Part shown: positions 34,570 through 47,900 of the stretch, in pieces
Position numbering within the stretch: the stretch's first letter is position 1
Layout of the letters: each line of letters opens with the position of its first letter
Origin: Chalara sp. BL73
Taxonomy: Eukaryota; Ascomycota; Leotiomycetes; Helotiales
Length of the DNA: 64,000 nt
Assembly: GCA_918026815.1 (NCBI GenBank)
Contig: CAKJVC010000191.1
Coordinates: forward strand, 713,288-777,287
Direction of reading: 5' to 3'
The notes under the pieces: generated by a model
What the model saw: the letters and a program-made list of their open reading frames with translations, nothing else
The model's database searches: none
What the model was told of the DNA's origin: nothing
Made by a program: the position numbers and the translations under genes

Positions 34570-36718
34570 TGTGAAGATCTGTTGTGTTTTTGAAGTAAAA
34601 GAATGAGTGAGTGATTGAGAAGGCTGAGGTTGAAGTAAAGGAGTGGAAGGAGAAATTGTAACCAAAGCGGGAGAAAAGAAGAAAGATAGGTAGAGGGGAG
34701 GGATGAAATATTCAAAAACAAAGCCATATAAAAGCCCTCATCAAAGCCAAGGGCCCCAAATTTACATAAGGGGTATTAGACTTCCCTTTCCCATCTGATT
34801 AAAAGTAAATCACGTTACACAAAGCAGCACATATCGGGAAGGCTTGTTTCAGCCCCGGCACTTCACGGCCCAATCCTCAATCTAGCCAATTAGCTGTTAA
34901 GCCACAGAGAATATATTTAACCCCACTCCATTTCATAGGGCTGTCGTCCCCCTCTTGACAAGCATTCTCCATATAACCTTGTTTTTGGGTCATCGAACAT
35001 GCTGTTTGGGGTCGATCCAGCCGCGCTGATGATTTAAGCTTATGTTTGTGCGGGGCAATTTTTGTCCGGAACTGCCAGTTGTGGGGAGTTAAGAGAGCCT
35101 TGGCACCTTAATATAAGCAATTTTTGGGGGGCATTGGCCAGAGCTGAAATTGAAGCTGCTGAAATTTTGATTGGTTTGAAAAACGAGTGCCTCGCTTGAG
35201 TTTCGTGACTTTCTGACCAGTCTTTTGGTTTGAGGGGTGGATCTCTAACATGGTCATACGAATAGCTGGTTTGAAGGCAGATTTGGTTGCGTTGTAATTA
35301 GCGTCAAATAAAAGGATTTGTACTCATAATCTTTGGCCAAGCGTAAGCTATAGGTATTTTTTCTTAGGCACTGGTATTGGGTATGCCTGTCGCCATGCTA
35401 ATACTCTGAAGTTGCAGTGGAGAATAGGGTAGTAAAAGTAGCATGCGAGCACCTTAAAATCATTGGTGAGGCCCTCCTACTAGCGTAGAATATGCCAGAA
35501 GGCATTTAGACCTGACACGCCAAGCACCATAGAATCATTACTTTGTTTTACTCAAGCATTCTAGCTGCCCCCGAGAACAAATAAGCCGCTCAAAGCTCAA
35601 ACTACCTTTCCCACACTAGACGTGCATCTGTCATCGGAGCCTATTCATCAAACTATGAGCCTCTACTACAACTACCCCAGCTCTGCAGGCTCGCCAACAA
35701 TGGAGCTTTCTTTGAGTAGAAACCCTCTTAACCTCAGGTTCTCCGAAGTTAGCGGACTCTATGTTCCCGGAATATGGGATGCATGGTTTGTCGTTATTAT
35801 AGCCTCTTAGCTGCATCTCCTTTATCTCCTGGCCGAAATCGAGATCAAGTTGGACCTCAATATGGGGTCTATCTCCACGGGCTTAACTTGGCGCTTATTG
35901 ACCTCATCCGCCATGCAAGTCATTTGAGCGTCTGGTACTATACAGAGATAGAATAATAGCCATGGTCCAAGGAAGCCGCCTCTGTTGGGGTGTCTCTGTG
36001 ATTTAGCTTCGTGCTCCTATCAAACTCAATGCCCTTTGAATTCTTCCGTTCTACTAAACTTTCCGGAATGCCATTCTTTTGGAAGTCTCAAAGATCTGGT
36101 GGTGCTTTTGACATTTCCAATGTCTCGATATTTTCACGGGGGAGCATTTTGGAGCTGGCTGTTGCCGCCCAAGGAACCCGCGTGCCTACGTGGCAATACA
36201 GTTGAGCTATTCTCCGTATTCTATAAGCGGCCTATTTCGCAGAGCACTGGAATAATCGGAGCCAGTTGGTTATAGGGTAACACTTAACAGGCTTAAAGGA
36301 TGAGCCCGACGCACCCACAATATTCCGACCACTCATCCACTTTCAGAGCTTTCTAGCTTTACGGACTGAAATTCCGAATATTACTGCTTCGAACGATTAT
36401 GTTAAACACTCCTCGTGACCCTTGAGTTTTGTAATAACCTCTCTGGGCTGTTATTGATGGGCCAGTTGCTTTTCATGCGCCTGCTGACTTGAAATATTGC
36501 CGAGCGCATTCTGATCACGGATCAGCATTCACCTCAGATACGATGGCAATTGATATCTACGGTAATCGAGGACGATTAACGAAGTAAGGCTCTTTTTAGA
36601 ACAAAACTTTCCGGGACAATGAAACACTGAATATTGAAATTAGAGATATGCGTACATTTGTGGGTGACAAATTCGAGAGAAAATTGAGAGACGGACTGAC
36701 GTTGTCTGTTGACTAGCA
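34570..36718. other. Intergenic region upstream of the glucanase gene
   Basis: No supported gene. It holds the promoter of the minus-strand glucanase gene. Plus frames at 35,622-36,275 have no recognisable motif. Confidence 0.4.
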
Positions 36719-37085
36719 AAAGTCGGGATCTGCAACATCAACAGCAGCTTCAACAGCAACTTTTTCAACTCCTACCTATATCTCGCAATTTTCGGCTTTA
36801 ACCACGGCTATTTCAAATGATTTAAAGTCGACAACCTCAAATTTTTCGCTTTCTCCGAATTCGATAACTAGGCCCCAGGTGTCCAGCTTTATTCAACAAC
36901 TCTACAATGCGCGTAAAAACCCCATCGCATTGAGAAGCAATCTTATTTACGACTTTTCGACCATCGATACTAAAAATTATTCTTGGGGTAATTTATTATT
37001 GCGAAAAATCACAACTTGGAGTCGTTGGGGCGCGGAGGCGGTAGCGCTGATGTCGTTCGCGGTGTCGCGAATACGATCGCTTCGA
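36719..37085 (+). other. Possible orphan exon, Ser/Thr-rich
   Basis: A stretch open in one frame, bounded by a possible acceptor (TTGACTAGCAAAAG) and a good donor (GTAAGT at 37,086). It codes for a Ser/Thr-rich segment followed by QLYNARKNPIALRSNL and RWGAEAVALMSF. Flanking exons could not be found, so it may be the remnant of a larger, perhaps secreted, protein gene. Not recognised. Confidence 0.25.
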
Positions 37086-37599
37086 GGTAAGTTTGGAGGG
37101 TGGTTGCTACTTGCAGGCCGAATCCTACGATGTCGATGATGGAACCGCCTAGAGCTGTGACTGGTTCCATGGATTATAGGAGCATTTTTTTGGTTATCTT
37201 GGAGAGCCTAGAACTTTAAATGAGTCAAGTTTTAGTAAGGTTAGTGCTACACTCCCTGCAAGTTCCGGGGATATCGGCATACGCATCTCAGCTGATACCG
37301 CTAAATAAGTACATGCAAGATCTTACATTTCTCCTTTCGGACCGTGTGCGATATTGTTCTTTATTATAAAGATTGAAACTTATTCATATTAATTTTATAT
37401 TGCAATTAGGAGAGGAACTTTGATAAATTTTCGAAGCTTATAAAAAGACCTTGACTATACATAGGCTTGACTTAAGTGACAAGGAATTGAAGGTGACTTG
37501 TTCATGAACAAGCAGGCAAAAAATCCAACAGCGACATACAAAGGGGAAGCGGGTTTTGCAGGCTCGCAAGCGAGTGCACCGCAGTTAGGCGCCTGCCTG

Positions 37600-38400
37600 G
37601 CCAATAATACACCACCAGTTATGCAGACAGGGGACACAGACTTTTTGCACTACTGTACACATCGTCACTTATTTTGAACTCACTTGCAATGAAATCATCG
37701 TTGTCGTGCCACTTTTTTCGATAAAGTTTGAAAAGGCACTCAAAAGCGCTTTTCAATAGGGTTGAAAGTCTGGCGGGTACGATAATAGGAACTCTAATAC
37801 TACTCCTGCGTCTCGGCACATCTGCAGAATTTTTTCTGAATAGTGCCAAGAATCATTGTGCATAAGCATAATGATTACATATTTTGGTCCCAAGTATCTG
37901 CCACAGTAATGCAGCAACTGGGCGATAAAGTCATCAAACAAATCACTGTCGCTACAGCATGATGCCGTCTTGCGCGTATGCTGGAAGAATGTGCCATCTT
38001 TTTCCGCGACCCGACTTTGTAGGAGGACTCATCAACAAACGCAAGTTGGTAAGACTTGTACTACGATAGCCTATAAAGGTAGTGGTCTCGAAGATCGGCA
38101 TCCCGTTGTGCGATACGATAGATCGTTGTTCTTATCCAGCCTGTTGATCGCGGAGCCCGACCAATCGGTCTTTCCGAAATCCTTTCACGAAACCTACGTA
38201 AAGGAAGTCTGCCATCTCGCATCGATGCAAGTAAGGTTGTTCAAGTAGTATATCATAGAGTGCTTTTTGCATAAGTGATGCAATTCAGCTGCGAGGGCCG
38301 ATGTGGTTTGTTCTTCGGGTAGGCATTTTGAAATGATGTCTCTTTGGATGTATTCTCTGGACGGCGCGCACGCTGTACGAGGCTTCTAAAGCTATTGCCT
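37600..38400 (-). mobile_element. Relic of a Tc1/mariner-type DDE transposase
   Basis: Minus-strand pieces, in order and in changing frames, match fungal Tc1/mariner-type transposases: LLEQPYLHRCEMADFLY, then DADLRDHYLYRLS and LAFVDESS (first catalytic Asp), WHILPAYAQDGIM, then the DDE-3 core FDDFIAQLLHYCGRYLGPKYV, a degraded copy of the usual MDNASFH motif, EKILQMCRDAGVVLEFLLSYPPDF and a Tyr/Lys-rich tail around 37,690. Several stops and frame changes interrupt it, so it is inactive. Terminal inverted repeats and a TA duplication were not located, so the ends are approximate. Confidence 0.75.
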
Positions 38401-39319
38401 GGTCTCAAGCCCTTATTTTTTTTTAGGCAAAGTTTTGATCAAAAATATGCGCCATGATCATGACTGACACGAACACGCTGACTCTGGGCACGGTTAAAAG
38501 GAAGGATAGGAGGAGTGTGAGGGGGCTGACAGGGACAAGGCAAGGGCCAGTAGTGGGGTAAACAGCCGATTCTGCCCCCGTAGGCTATCTGCAAAGCCAC
38601 ATAAGCCACAGCGTACCTCGCGGCGGCCTGCCAACGACCCTTCATTCGCCTTCCACATGAATGGGAATGAATTATAAAATACTTTGTTACAGCACCATGT
38701 ACGATATTTATATTAATATATATATATATATATATTCAACAAGCCCAAGCCACTTAACATAACACTCAAAGCCATGTTTTTGATCAAAGGCACGTAACTT
38801 ACCGATTCGGTATAGTAGGTCTTGCTCCTTAGGTAGTGAACAAACTAATGGCTCAGTGGCTGACAACACATTTTGCATACATTCTCCAACTTTTTTCCTT
38901 AGGGGCTGGGGGGTTACGTGTAAGGGGTAATTCACTTCGGCAGGGGAAAGTTCGCGCTCAGAGCCAATTATAAGCACCATATAAAGGTTAATATGGCTGA
39001 AGATTCAAGGGGGGACAAGGAAGGGACGGTGCATATGTGGCTTACCTAAAAGCACATGAAAAACCCATACTGTGTGCTACCCAATGCGAGCGGTGTTTGC
39101 TTCTTCTTTCTCGATTGCCCCTTCCTCCTTAGTCTCTCCCCTCCCCAGGAGCTCTCACACCTTCCAGAAGGGGATTCACTCGATAGACTACAGCCTCCTC
39201 ATAAATCAGAACGAACAGTTCTAGCCGAATACAATTTTATTATTGGATCCATTTTCCATATCATTCTTATCAAACCTCCCCCAACTCTAACGCGACTTTA
39301 CGCGTTTAAAACCACTACC
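38401..39319. other. Intergenic region with a TA microsatellite
   Basis: No supported gene. A TA repeat occurs at about 38,715-38,735. The last few hundred bases, pyrimidine-rich, are the promoter and leader of the following gene. Confidence 0.4.
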
Positions 39320-41239
39320 ATGGTGTCCATTTCTCGCCCAGTCGAAGCAGGAGACTTTGAACCGCATGAAGTGGGCAAAATAAACACGAAAGGTCTCAAC
39401 AGACTCACATCTGTCATCTACTCAAGACTAGCTGCGGGAGAGCAGAAACAGGATACGACTGATTTGAAGATTCATATTGGATATGAGTTGGCGTATAATA
39501 CAATCACTTGGGGAGGACCCAAATCCGCAGGCGGAAATGCGTGGAAATCCAACAAAGAGTACGCACCTCTTTCCCTTATTTCTCCTGTGGCGTTTTTAAA
39601 ACCTTCCGTTCACTCGTTTTCTCTTTGCCTTCTCGGAAGATGCTAGTACCAGGAGTTTTCAGGTACACAGAGTGTCTCAGCCCATGTATTACGTGCGGCG
39701 GGCTTGGAATTGCACTAAAACTAGTTCCTAGACGCCAAGCAATCACTTATACCAAGGGTGGCTTTAAAACTGCAGAATTGTACAACCTCAGCGGGGTAGG
39801 TGTCACGACAGGCATGTTACGCCAGGCTTGTTATGATCGGTTGTTCAACACTAACTGTTCCAACCGTATCAACTCTGTAGAGTACTCTACGGCTGTTGTC
39901 ATTACCAGCAGCTGCATCTATGCTGAATTCGCCAATGGCCTCACCGAGGCAATGGCCAAGACCACCCTCGATGCCGTTTCAGATTCCGATGATAAGCCAA
40001 ACCCTCGGTTTAGTTACAATACTCATCCAGGAGTGGATGCCTGGAACGGATTCAAAACTCGATATTGGCCTTGGGAGATGTGTATCAAATACGCCAGTCA
40101 ACTCGTCACTCCAGTCTCACCGGATTTTAAAGCCTTTCTCGATTTGAGCCGTGCGGAGCTGATTCTAAAGGACTGTGACCTGAAGAGAGATGTGGGAGAG
40201 TCATTAACTCAAGCCGTGAAATCTACACAAGAAAATATTCAGCCCCGCAATATAGAGGGCTACTTCATTCCATCCACGGTATCCGATCTAGGAGTGGTGC
40301 TTCCTGTTCTATTTTTTAAGCGTGATCCAACTTTTGAATCGCTCGTAAGGAACAGCAGCATAGAAGAAGTACGTGCTCTCGGAGGCCTTCTAGGTACAGT
40401 GATACCGTACCGAGCTGCAGGGCTAGCTGTTGGTCTTCGTCGGGTGGTCCCAGTCGGGTATAATGTGTTGACTGCTTTAATGCATGATGAGTCTACTAGT
40501 TGGTCATATATCTGGTCTCCGCAGAACTACTTTGTAGTAATGGTCACTTATTGGTCAATCTGTTTACCATTCTTGCTGTCTGAGTTTAACCTGATAGAGG
40601 GCATATTTGTTGTGGCGCTGACGACGTTTTCCGTCCGATTGCTGCTTGGCAAAGCCACCAATGCTAATGCTGCGGAATCATACGGAAGGGCAGTGCTATA
40701 TGGGGCTGCCTGGAATAGCAGTACCAGGGTTGTCCATATGCTGCTCAAGAGAGGCGCTGATACTGCGGCGAGGGTCCCAAGAAAGAATCCGACTACGTCG
40801 ATGACCCCTGCAATTTCATCGATGTCTTTTGATCTCGGACCAGTATTAACGACTATAGCTAACGCCTTGAATACCACGCCACTGCAGCACCAGTTAATCC
40901 GTCTCTTTGAATGTACGAGTAACGTAGACGCGTCGGGGCCCGACAACACGCTAGATGGGCGAATTAGCCAACTTAAGGTCTGCAGCCTCAGATCCTTTAT
41001 CCATCTCCATCCCCGCAAATTGAGCCCCGCAAGCAAGCTAAAACCGCCGGCAAAGAAGAAAACTGTCTACGTCTGGGAATGTGTGAGTGTGTTGGAAGCA
41101 ACTCATGAACGTCGAACTAACATCAGGTATCCAGTGCCAGTGCTCGCTGTCAGGTATTAACATCCAAACCGGAACGTGTCCTGAATGCCAAACCCCTCGC
41201 TGTGCATACTGTCAGACCACTAAAGTCCGGGTGCGATGA
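39320..41239 (+). CDS. Unrecognised protein ending in a cysteine-pair (zinc) motif
   Basis: Three exons (39320-39558, 39663-41080, 41127-41239) join in frame to 589 residues. Introns have GT..AG ends, and the second has a perfect CTAAC branch site just before CATCAG. The long central exon has no stop over 1.4 kb. No known domain is recognised in it; a hydrophobic stretch around 40,530-40,650 (YFVVMVTYWSICLPFLL and GIFVVALTTFSVRLLL) may form two membrane helices. The C-terminus, created by the last splice, has three Cys pairs (WECIQCQC ... CPECQTPRCAYC) and ends in KVRVR, a pattern I have seen at the end of other fungal hypothetical proteins and that probably binds zinc. It is followed in tandem, 0.5 kb away, by another unrecognised gene. 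Function unknown. Confidence 0.65.
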
Positions 41240-41745
41240 GGCTGGAGCAAGACGTGGTCTTGTGTAAGTGATACCCAATGCTTTTGGGTGTCGGAGCCCA
41301 ATTGACTGCCCAAAATATAGTACGCATCGGAATAGTTAGGTACCAATGCTCCTTATTGAAGCCCTTCTCGTGGTATGCAATGCCCAGACACGACAGTGGG
41401 TGGTTAATACTTGAGGAAGAATGCTGCCATGGAAAGAACATTTGGTGTTCTTCTTGTTTTTGTTCGAGGAAGCTCAATGGCATTGCCAAACGTCAATACC
41501 CATCACGGTACTGGTTTACCGAGCCCATGATTCCATATATCGACTAGAGTCGTACGCAGGAAGAGACTATAGAAGCAGGAACTCGACTACGTATCGAAGG
41601 TACAGGCTGTAAGTTGTGTTACACTACCTTGGCTGTGCCACCAATCGACCCTTTTTGCCCATTCAATCGAAGGGTTTTACAGGGAGGTAGTGAGACACAA
41701 CTTTAGACCTATACCGTAGTGCGCTGCCATGGTTGCCCTGTGGCA
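41240..41745. other. Intergenic region between two tandem unrecognised genes
   Basis: No supported gene; promoter of the following gene. Small frames here have no known motif. Confidence 0.4.
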
Positions 41746-43817
41746 ATGCCTTTGGATCGTCAAGACACGCTTAGCCAAGACTCGAGAAATATAGACCCTG
41801 AGTGGGGGAAGAGTCAGGAAGCGCCTGCACCCTTCGAGAAAAAATGGTGTCTGGAATTTTCAAGATTTCGGAAGCTTAATGAGAAGACATTGTCCGAACT
41901 CAAGAAGAACGTCAACGCCGATATAGAGGACATTCGAAACTTCTTCATAGTCTCTGGGGACACAGATTCACCATTGGAGGTCGAAGTGTTAGAAGATTTC
42001 TGTCGGGGCACAAGTCTTGAAGATGTAAAAGCAGGAAGAAGTAGGGCGGGGTTTCAGAGGGTAGTGTGGATAGATGAGAGGAATTGTTTCCCGGACCTAG
42101 AAGGAAGAGGAGACGCAAGGCAGCACGAAAATCCTCTTACTGCTACTGGGCTTTTTCGAGCCTTGGAAAAATCACGATTCGACCACATGGACTTACCTGA
42201 TGCTGCGAGAAGGTTGATTTATATTACGGACCTGGATCCTACTTGCATTCAAGCCCTTGCAGCTACGGTCTCTTGCCACCAAGCGCGAGTGCTGAGAAAT
42301 GCTATATACCAATACCTCAAATTTCAAACCTCAATCGCAGTCAAAATCCCCTCTACAGGGTTTTTGGCTTTCCAGCTAGACTTGCATCTACCATTCTTCA
42401 TTTTGAGGAAGTCTGCCCCACCAGAGAACTCTGGGAAGGAAATAAACATAAAACCACAGAGACACTGGACAGATCTGTCTTTCCTGAAGTTGGATAAGTT
42501 TGACTTGCAGCCCCAAGAACTGATGGAAGTTTGGGGCATCCAGGAAGCCCAGATCTCCTGTGTCGTGGCTGGATCAGATCACTGGCGGTGGGTCGGATAT
42601 GGTTTCGTCGATGCTGAAATCGACGGGATTCTAGCCGAGTCATCCGATGAGGATCTGTTTCAAGACCAAATTGCGGCTGGAGAACTCGAGTCGAACTTTC
42701 CGATTTGGAGGCCGAGGGATTACTGGATAAGAGTCTTTGAAATTCGAAGTGACTATGTGAGAAACCAATGGGACTACCTAATTCACAAGCTAGAGCTTGG
42801 GGTCAACCAATATGTACGAGGTCATCCTCAAAATACCCCCAATAACACCTGCGACGATACGGATTGCTGACATCTTGAATAGATGAAAGAGCATTCATCT
42901 ACGCTATCGCACCGTTCTGGAAATGCCCGGGAGCGAGCTGCAGAGATGAAGGAGTCTTTTAACTGGGCTCTCAAAACTATGGACCTTTTGCGCTTGCTTG
43001 ATGGTGTTCTCTGTGATACCGTTGAGGCGTGGAAGTCGTTCAATTCTCCTGACGAAGATCTGGGCTACTTTGGCGATGTTTCTCCAAGCGCACACCGATC
43101 TCTTTATGCTATCAAAGTCATCTTTCGGCAACTTCAAAGAAATCAAAGGAGAATATTCCTATTAAAAAACTGTTGCTCGGAGTTTTCTAGGGCCGTGAGT
43201 TAGACTCCTTCACTATCTCCTTAGAGGGCTTGTAATTAGGGACAATTTAAACTGACAATCTACATATAGTTGGAGCTTCACTTAAATCTGGAAGCTAAAG
43301 AAGCAGCAGTCGAAAATGGGGTTACCTCAGAGTTTACCGTCGCTGTAAGTTATGATTATATCCATATTTTACCATTCGGTTAATCCTCTTCTTTCCGGGT
43401 TTCCAGATTCTCTACCCTATCGCATTAGCCGCGGCTATCTTCAGCATGCAGCCAGGCGCCATACCCTTCGATTCGACTCCCAGATCTTTTGCGCTTGCTG
43501 TTTTCATCCTGATAGCTATGGTGTATGCCATTCGCCTTATTGGTAGACATGCACAAACGCGTTGGCCGTTGCTGCAAAACCCAATTGCCTTGTTGCTCAA
43601 GAGGAAGAAATTAGACGAAGACGTCAACAAAGTCTCGAAGAATACATTTGGAGACACATTTGCACAACCTGCAGGGATTGGTTTTGAGAGAATCATTGAC
43701 GAGGGGAAAAAAGACCCTAGATCCAACGATCCGAAAACCTGCGGAACGAGAGCAGTATGCAGACCGCCGGTTAGTGTCACAAGCTGGTCGAACTTAATTC
43801 GACGTCATCTGTACTAA
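41746..43817 (+). CDS. Unrecognised protein with CorA-like C-terminal membrane pair
   Basis: Four exons (41746-42813, 42883-43194, 43270-43344, 43407-43817) splice in phase to 621 residues. The N-terminal ~380 residues are soluble and contain VVWIDERNCFPDLEGRGDAR and WRWVGYGFVDAEIDG. A helical region follows, then two hydrophobic helices (ILYPIALAAAIFSMQ and SFALAVFILIAMVYAIRLIG) separated by a short loop. This layout, long cytosolic part, long helix, two close membrane helices near the C-terminus, is that of CorA-like proteins, but the GMN signature of magnesium channels is absent, so transport is not claimed. A reader could treat it as a fungal CorA-like membrane protein of unknown role. 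All splice junctions are in frame and the gene appears intact. An upstream GTG at 41719 is in frame but the ATG is preferred. Confidence 0.7.
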
Positions 43818-44946
43818 GGTGTTGCTCATTTTTAGGGATATAGAGAGACGGAGGCGGATGGGGAGCACGTCCAAGGGATTATGAATAGTTAACTTCGAGT
43901 ATAGAAGTATAGCCGAATTGGCATCCCATGACAATGATATCTCCATGAGCTTCCATAGTAACTGGCCGATACTCGGTTCACATCTTTCTTGGTTGCCTAC
44001 TCACTCTTTACAAGTAATTTAGACAATGAGCTGACTGGAGAATTACACACCTGCCGGTTCGGTTTCTAAGCTTGCCGGGAGTTGTGGTGAAACACTGTTT
44101 AGAGTGTTGTGGCCTTGGATAGTAAATTAATAACAACAAGTCGGCTCCTAGAAATTTCAACCAACGCATTCCAGCCGACCATATTAGTCTATCAAGTTAA
44201 CGAGGCACATTCAGACTCATCAAAAGCATTAGCTATGCTGGAAAGATTCATGATTTCACTATCAAGCCGATAGAGCAACATTTGTCCCTCTTGACTGGCT
44301 TCAGCTGACATATGTCATCCCAGCCTCAACTGTGGATATTGAGGCTTTTTGCATTGCAAAAGAGTAAGCTCTAGCAGTGATAACAACAGTTGTTTTTATT
44401 CAAAAAAAAAAATTTTTAATACAATTATAATTTGCGTTCTAAAGCACCTTCTATATCAAAACATAAGAAAGAAAGAGAAAACATCTCTCAAAATAATATT
44501 AAACCGCTCAACGTCAGGTCCAGGAATGTTATGTGCTTGGGAATAATAAAAAAAGTCGGGAGGAGCTTTAGGTTTCAGCATGTGGATTATGCGATTCGGT
44601 TAGCAGGCTATGGGATCAGGAGGCAGAACCGCATGGTGGATCCTAGCACTGGATCTCGGATCCGTCAGCCCCGACCCATGGATCCTGGTAAGGACTTCCA
44701 CAAAGGGAACGGGTTCACATGACATACCAAGCCAAGCTAGTAAGCGAGCATCTGTAAAGGATGCGATCTTGGTCACATGATCACAACCGTGACATCCCGA
44801 GGTCCGCCAGGGTCGTGGGGCACAGCGCCGTTCTCGGCCCCGTAATCGTACCACTACGTTTCTTTTATGTTAGACCAAAAAAAAGGTCTAGGCTCGACTT
44901 GTGGTCAGCTGCGTTCCTGCAAGACAAGGGTTTCGTTGGCTTTTCT
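43818..44946. other. Intergenic region
   Basis: No supported gene. Shared 3' flank of the convergent CorA-like and permease genes; it contains an A11 tract near 44,402. Several GGATCC-like palindromic words cluster at 44,640-44,690 without clear meaning. Confidence 0.35.
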
Positions 44947-47900
44947 CTATACAACAACAAAACTCCACATTTCTCTCCAGAATCCCCTCTCCCACGTCGG
45001 TGGCCGTCTCTCTAAGATATCCTGAATCCTTTGCCTTTCCGCTCTCTGTGCTGTCTGTGCCTCCGCCTCATCCAGCATTTCTGGGCTGAGGGCTAGCTCC
45101 CGCTGTACAACATCATTGACATCCGTTTTGTTCCACTCTCTTAATGACTCATCTAAGGTAAACCGGCTATCCCATGTTTCAAGCTCCACCGCAGATGTTG
45201 CACAGAGCGACTCGTTGGCGACGGATGCGTTGCGGGGGTTGGCATTTGGATTCTCTTGTTCGATGTAATCGAGGTCGTCAAGGACGTAGTGGCTGGCTGT
45301 CAAATCGCGAAGATCTACGCGAAATGAGCGAGGTGTGATGTATTTGTAGAACAAATAGAATGTTGCGAAGATTACAGGCTGCATAAAGGTTAGCTCTGTG
45401 CACAGTCTGTAAGCCTGGTATGGCACTGTGCAATACGAACTCCAATATAATATCCAACAACGTCGAGCACAAGAGCGACCTTTGATTTGAGATTGCTTGA
45501 CGACGTCAAATGTTCTCTAGCGATAAGGATATAGAGTGGCGGTATCCCAGACCATATAATGACGAACGCGCAACCCACGATGCCAATATAAGCAGGGAGT
45601 GGCTGCCATCGTGATCGGAAAAGCCTGGTAACGTACAGATCAGAGTCGCGCTCGAGCAAGCCCCTCTTCTCCATTATCTTGAGTCTAGGCCCACGTTAGA
45701 AGTGATCCGTCTCCTTTGCAGCATTTATCTTACCCTGCTTTGAACCTGAGAAAAGTAACACAGAGCGTAATGTTAACACATGCCATAGTACCGGTGTATA
45801 CCTCAGACAGGGTAACGCGAGGCTGTTTATTGAATCGAGCAGTCAGAATTATATTCCAAAGCCAACAGTTTTCTTCTATCAGTGCGCAAATACCTGAAAC
45901 AAAGTATATTTGCTCAGCCCAGCAAGAGACAAGAAGCCCAATGCAGAGCAGAGAAGAATTGCTGCCAGTGGCGTGTGTCCATTATTCGTCCGGCCGAAAA
46001 TATTTGCAAGCTTTGTAGGTAGATACGTCTGCGCTACTATGAAGACAGCACGAGAAGCGGCGTACAGAGCAGTATTTCTAGACATCATTCAGAAATGCAG
46101 ATATTGGCCGTAGGCAATGGTATACTAACGCTGCTGTATATGCTGATATAATGAAAAAGAGATTAAGCGCCTTTGGCAGGCCCTGAAGTGCTGACCTGTT
46201 GTGACATCCTCGAGTTAGCATTGCCCTATTTGATAATTTACTCCCAGTTACTCAAAAGACAACTATAAGTAGAAAATATACTTCTACTATACTCCTAGTG
46301 TACTCTTGATATGGTCATGACATAGCTAGAATAGGAAAATTTGCTCCCCAGATTACCAGACTTACGACTGTGCTGCAATGACAAACGGTGATAGCGCTAT
46401 GCCGCCTTTCCCTTTGGCCCACAGCCTAGGTAGGTGTGGGTCGGCATAATTGACATTCGATCCAGCGGATAAGAGTATGAGTGGGTAGAGTGAGAGTGGG
46501 ACGATGTATACGAAAGACATAGCCAGGGGAACATCTCTCCATGGATCTTTTGCCTCGCCTGCTGTCATTGCTACAATTTCCCCGCCCTTACACGAGAACA
46601 TTGCGAAAGTCACAGCAGTCCTGTTCCCTATTGCTTAGCTCTTCGCCACATTTAAAATGGTAGATGCCATTTATACATACAGCAAGGCGAATAAGCGCCC
46701 TCCGGGTCCGTCGATACCGAGGTGAGTGTCATCTACTCCGGTAGTTTGTAAAACAGTGGGGATGGTACTATTGAAACCAGTGGGTTTCCAGCCTGGCGTG
46801 AAGGCATGTGACGTATAATCTGGCGTAGGTATTTAGCAGAGAAAAGCTCAGAGAATATGGTGACATACTCCTCGAGAACGATCCTTCTCTGGGACCAGCA
46901 CCTGCAATAAGTGTAAGTACTTACAACATGAAGAAGTTTCTAAAATCACCTACCACCGACGTTGATGATCAGCATGAAAACACAAACTACTACGAATAAG
47001 CTCAGTTTGAACCACATAACAACCTTGGCAGAAGTAAGCAGAGAGTCTAGTATTAGCGAAGTCTATATGTACTCGTTCCAGTCCTCCGTAAAACTGTTAC
47101 TTGTAAGTAATACAAAACGACCGTTGACTGCAGGGCGCCATACCTTCACGCCAACGCAATGAGAAATAGTTGTCAATGCAATGAATAAAACGTTAATCCC
47201 TATTTCAGTTTCTACTTTGTGTCGCTTAGGGTTGTCCTTTAATAATGCGGTCAATTCAGCCGATTGGGCGTTTAAAATTGCCATGGAACATATGTTTGAT
47301 AGGCTTGCATGGTTAGTCAAAACTATACAAGTTACATCACAAATTCCATGCTACTCACATATATGATAACCCTACAGCAAAGCCAGCAGCTGGGTCAAGG
47401 AACTTATGAGGCAAATCGACTAGTGTTCCAGTAAGGGGTCTACAAGTCACCATTTCGGTAAGCGTGTAAAGGACGCAAGCCACGATGCTCCCTGCAATGA
47501 TGTAACCTGGTTGCGTGGTGGTGATTAGCAAGCGTTGTTATTACAATATTCTGTGGTTTCAAAAGCATAGTAGGTTACCAGCTCCTTCATAGCCTAGCCG
47601 ACTAAAATGTTCAGACAAAGATACGGTAAACCGGTCAAGAAGCGGGAGGGCTTGTATGCGGAGATTTCACCGGGAGCTGGTATGTTGTAATTTATCTAGT
47701 GTGGGTGTAGAGAAAGGAACTCGCTCACTGTCGAGAAGTTAGCAATTTTTGCGGTTGTCATGCATGTTGTAACTGTAACAAGAAGGACAGCACCTTATAA
47801 CGCCTCCAAGGGAACCGGCAATAGCAATCAGATTACCAGAGGCAACGAAGATACTAAACAACATCAGCTTATCACATGTCCCAGAACTTCATACGACCAG

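Noticed and set aside
40548..41036. Minus-strand ORF with hydrophobic segments
   Set aside because: It lies opposite a 1.4 kb plus-strand exon whose both ends splice in frame; the minus reading has no partner exons.
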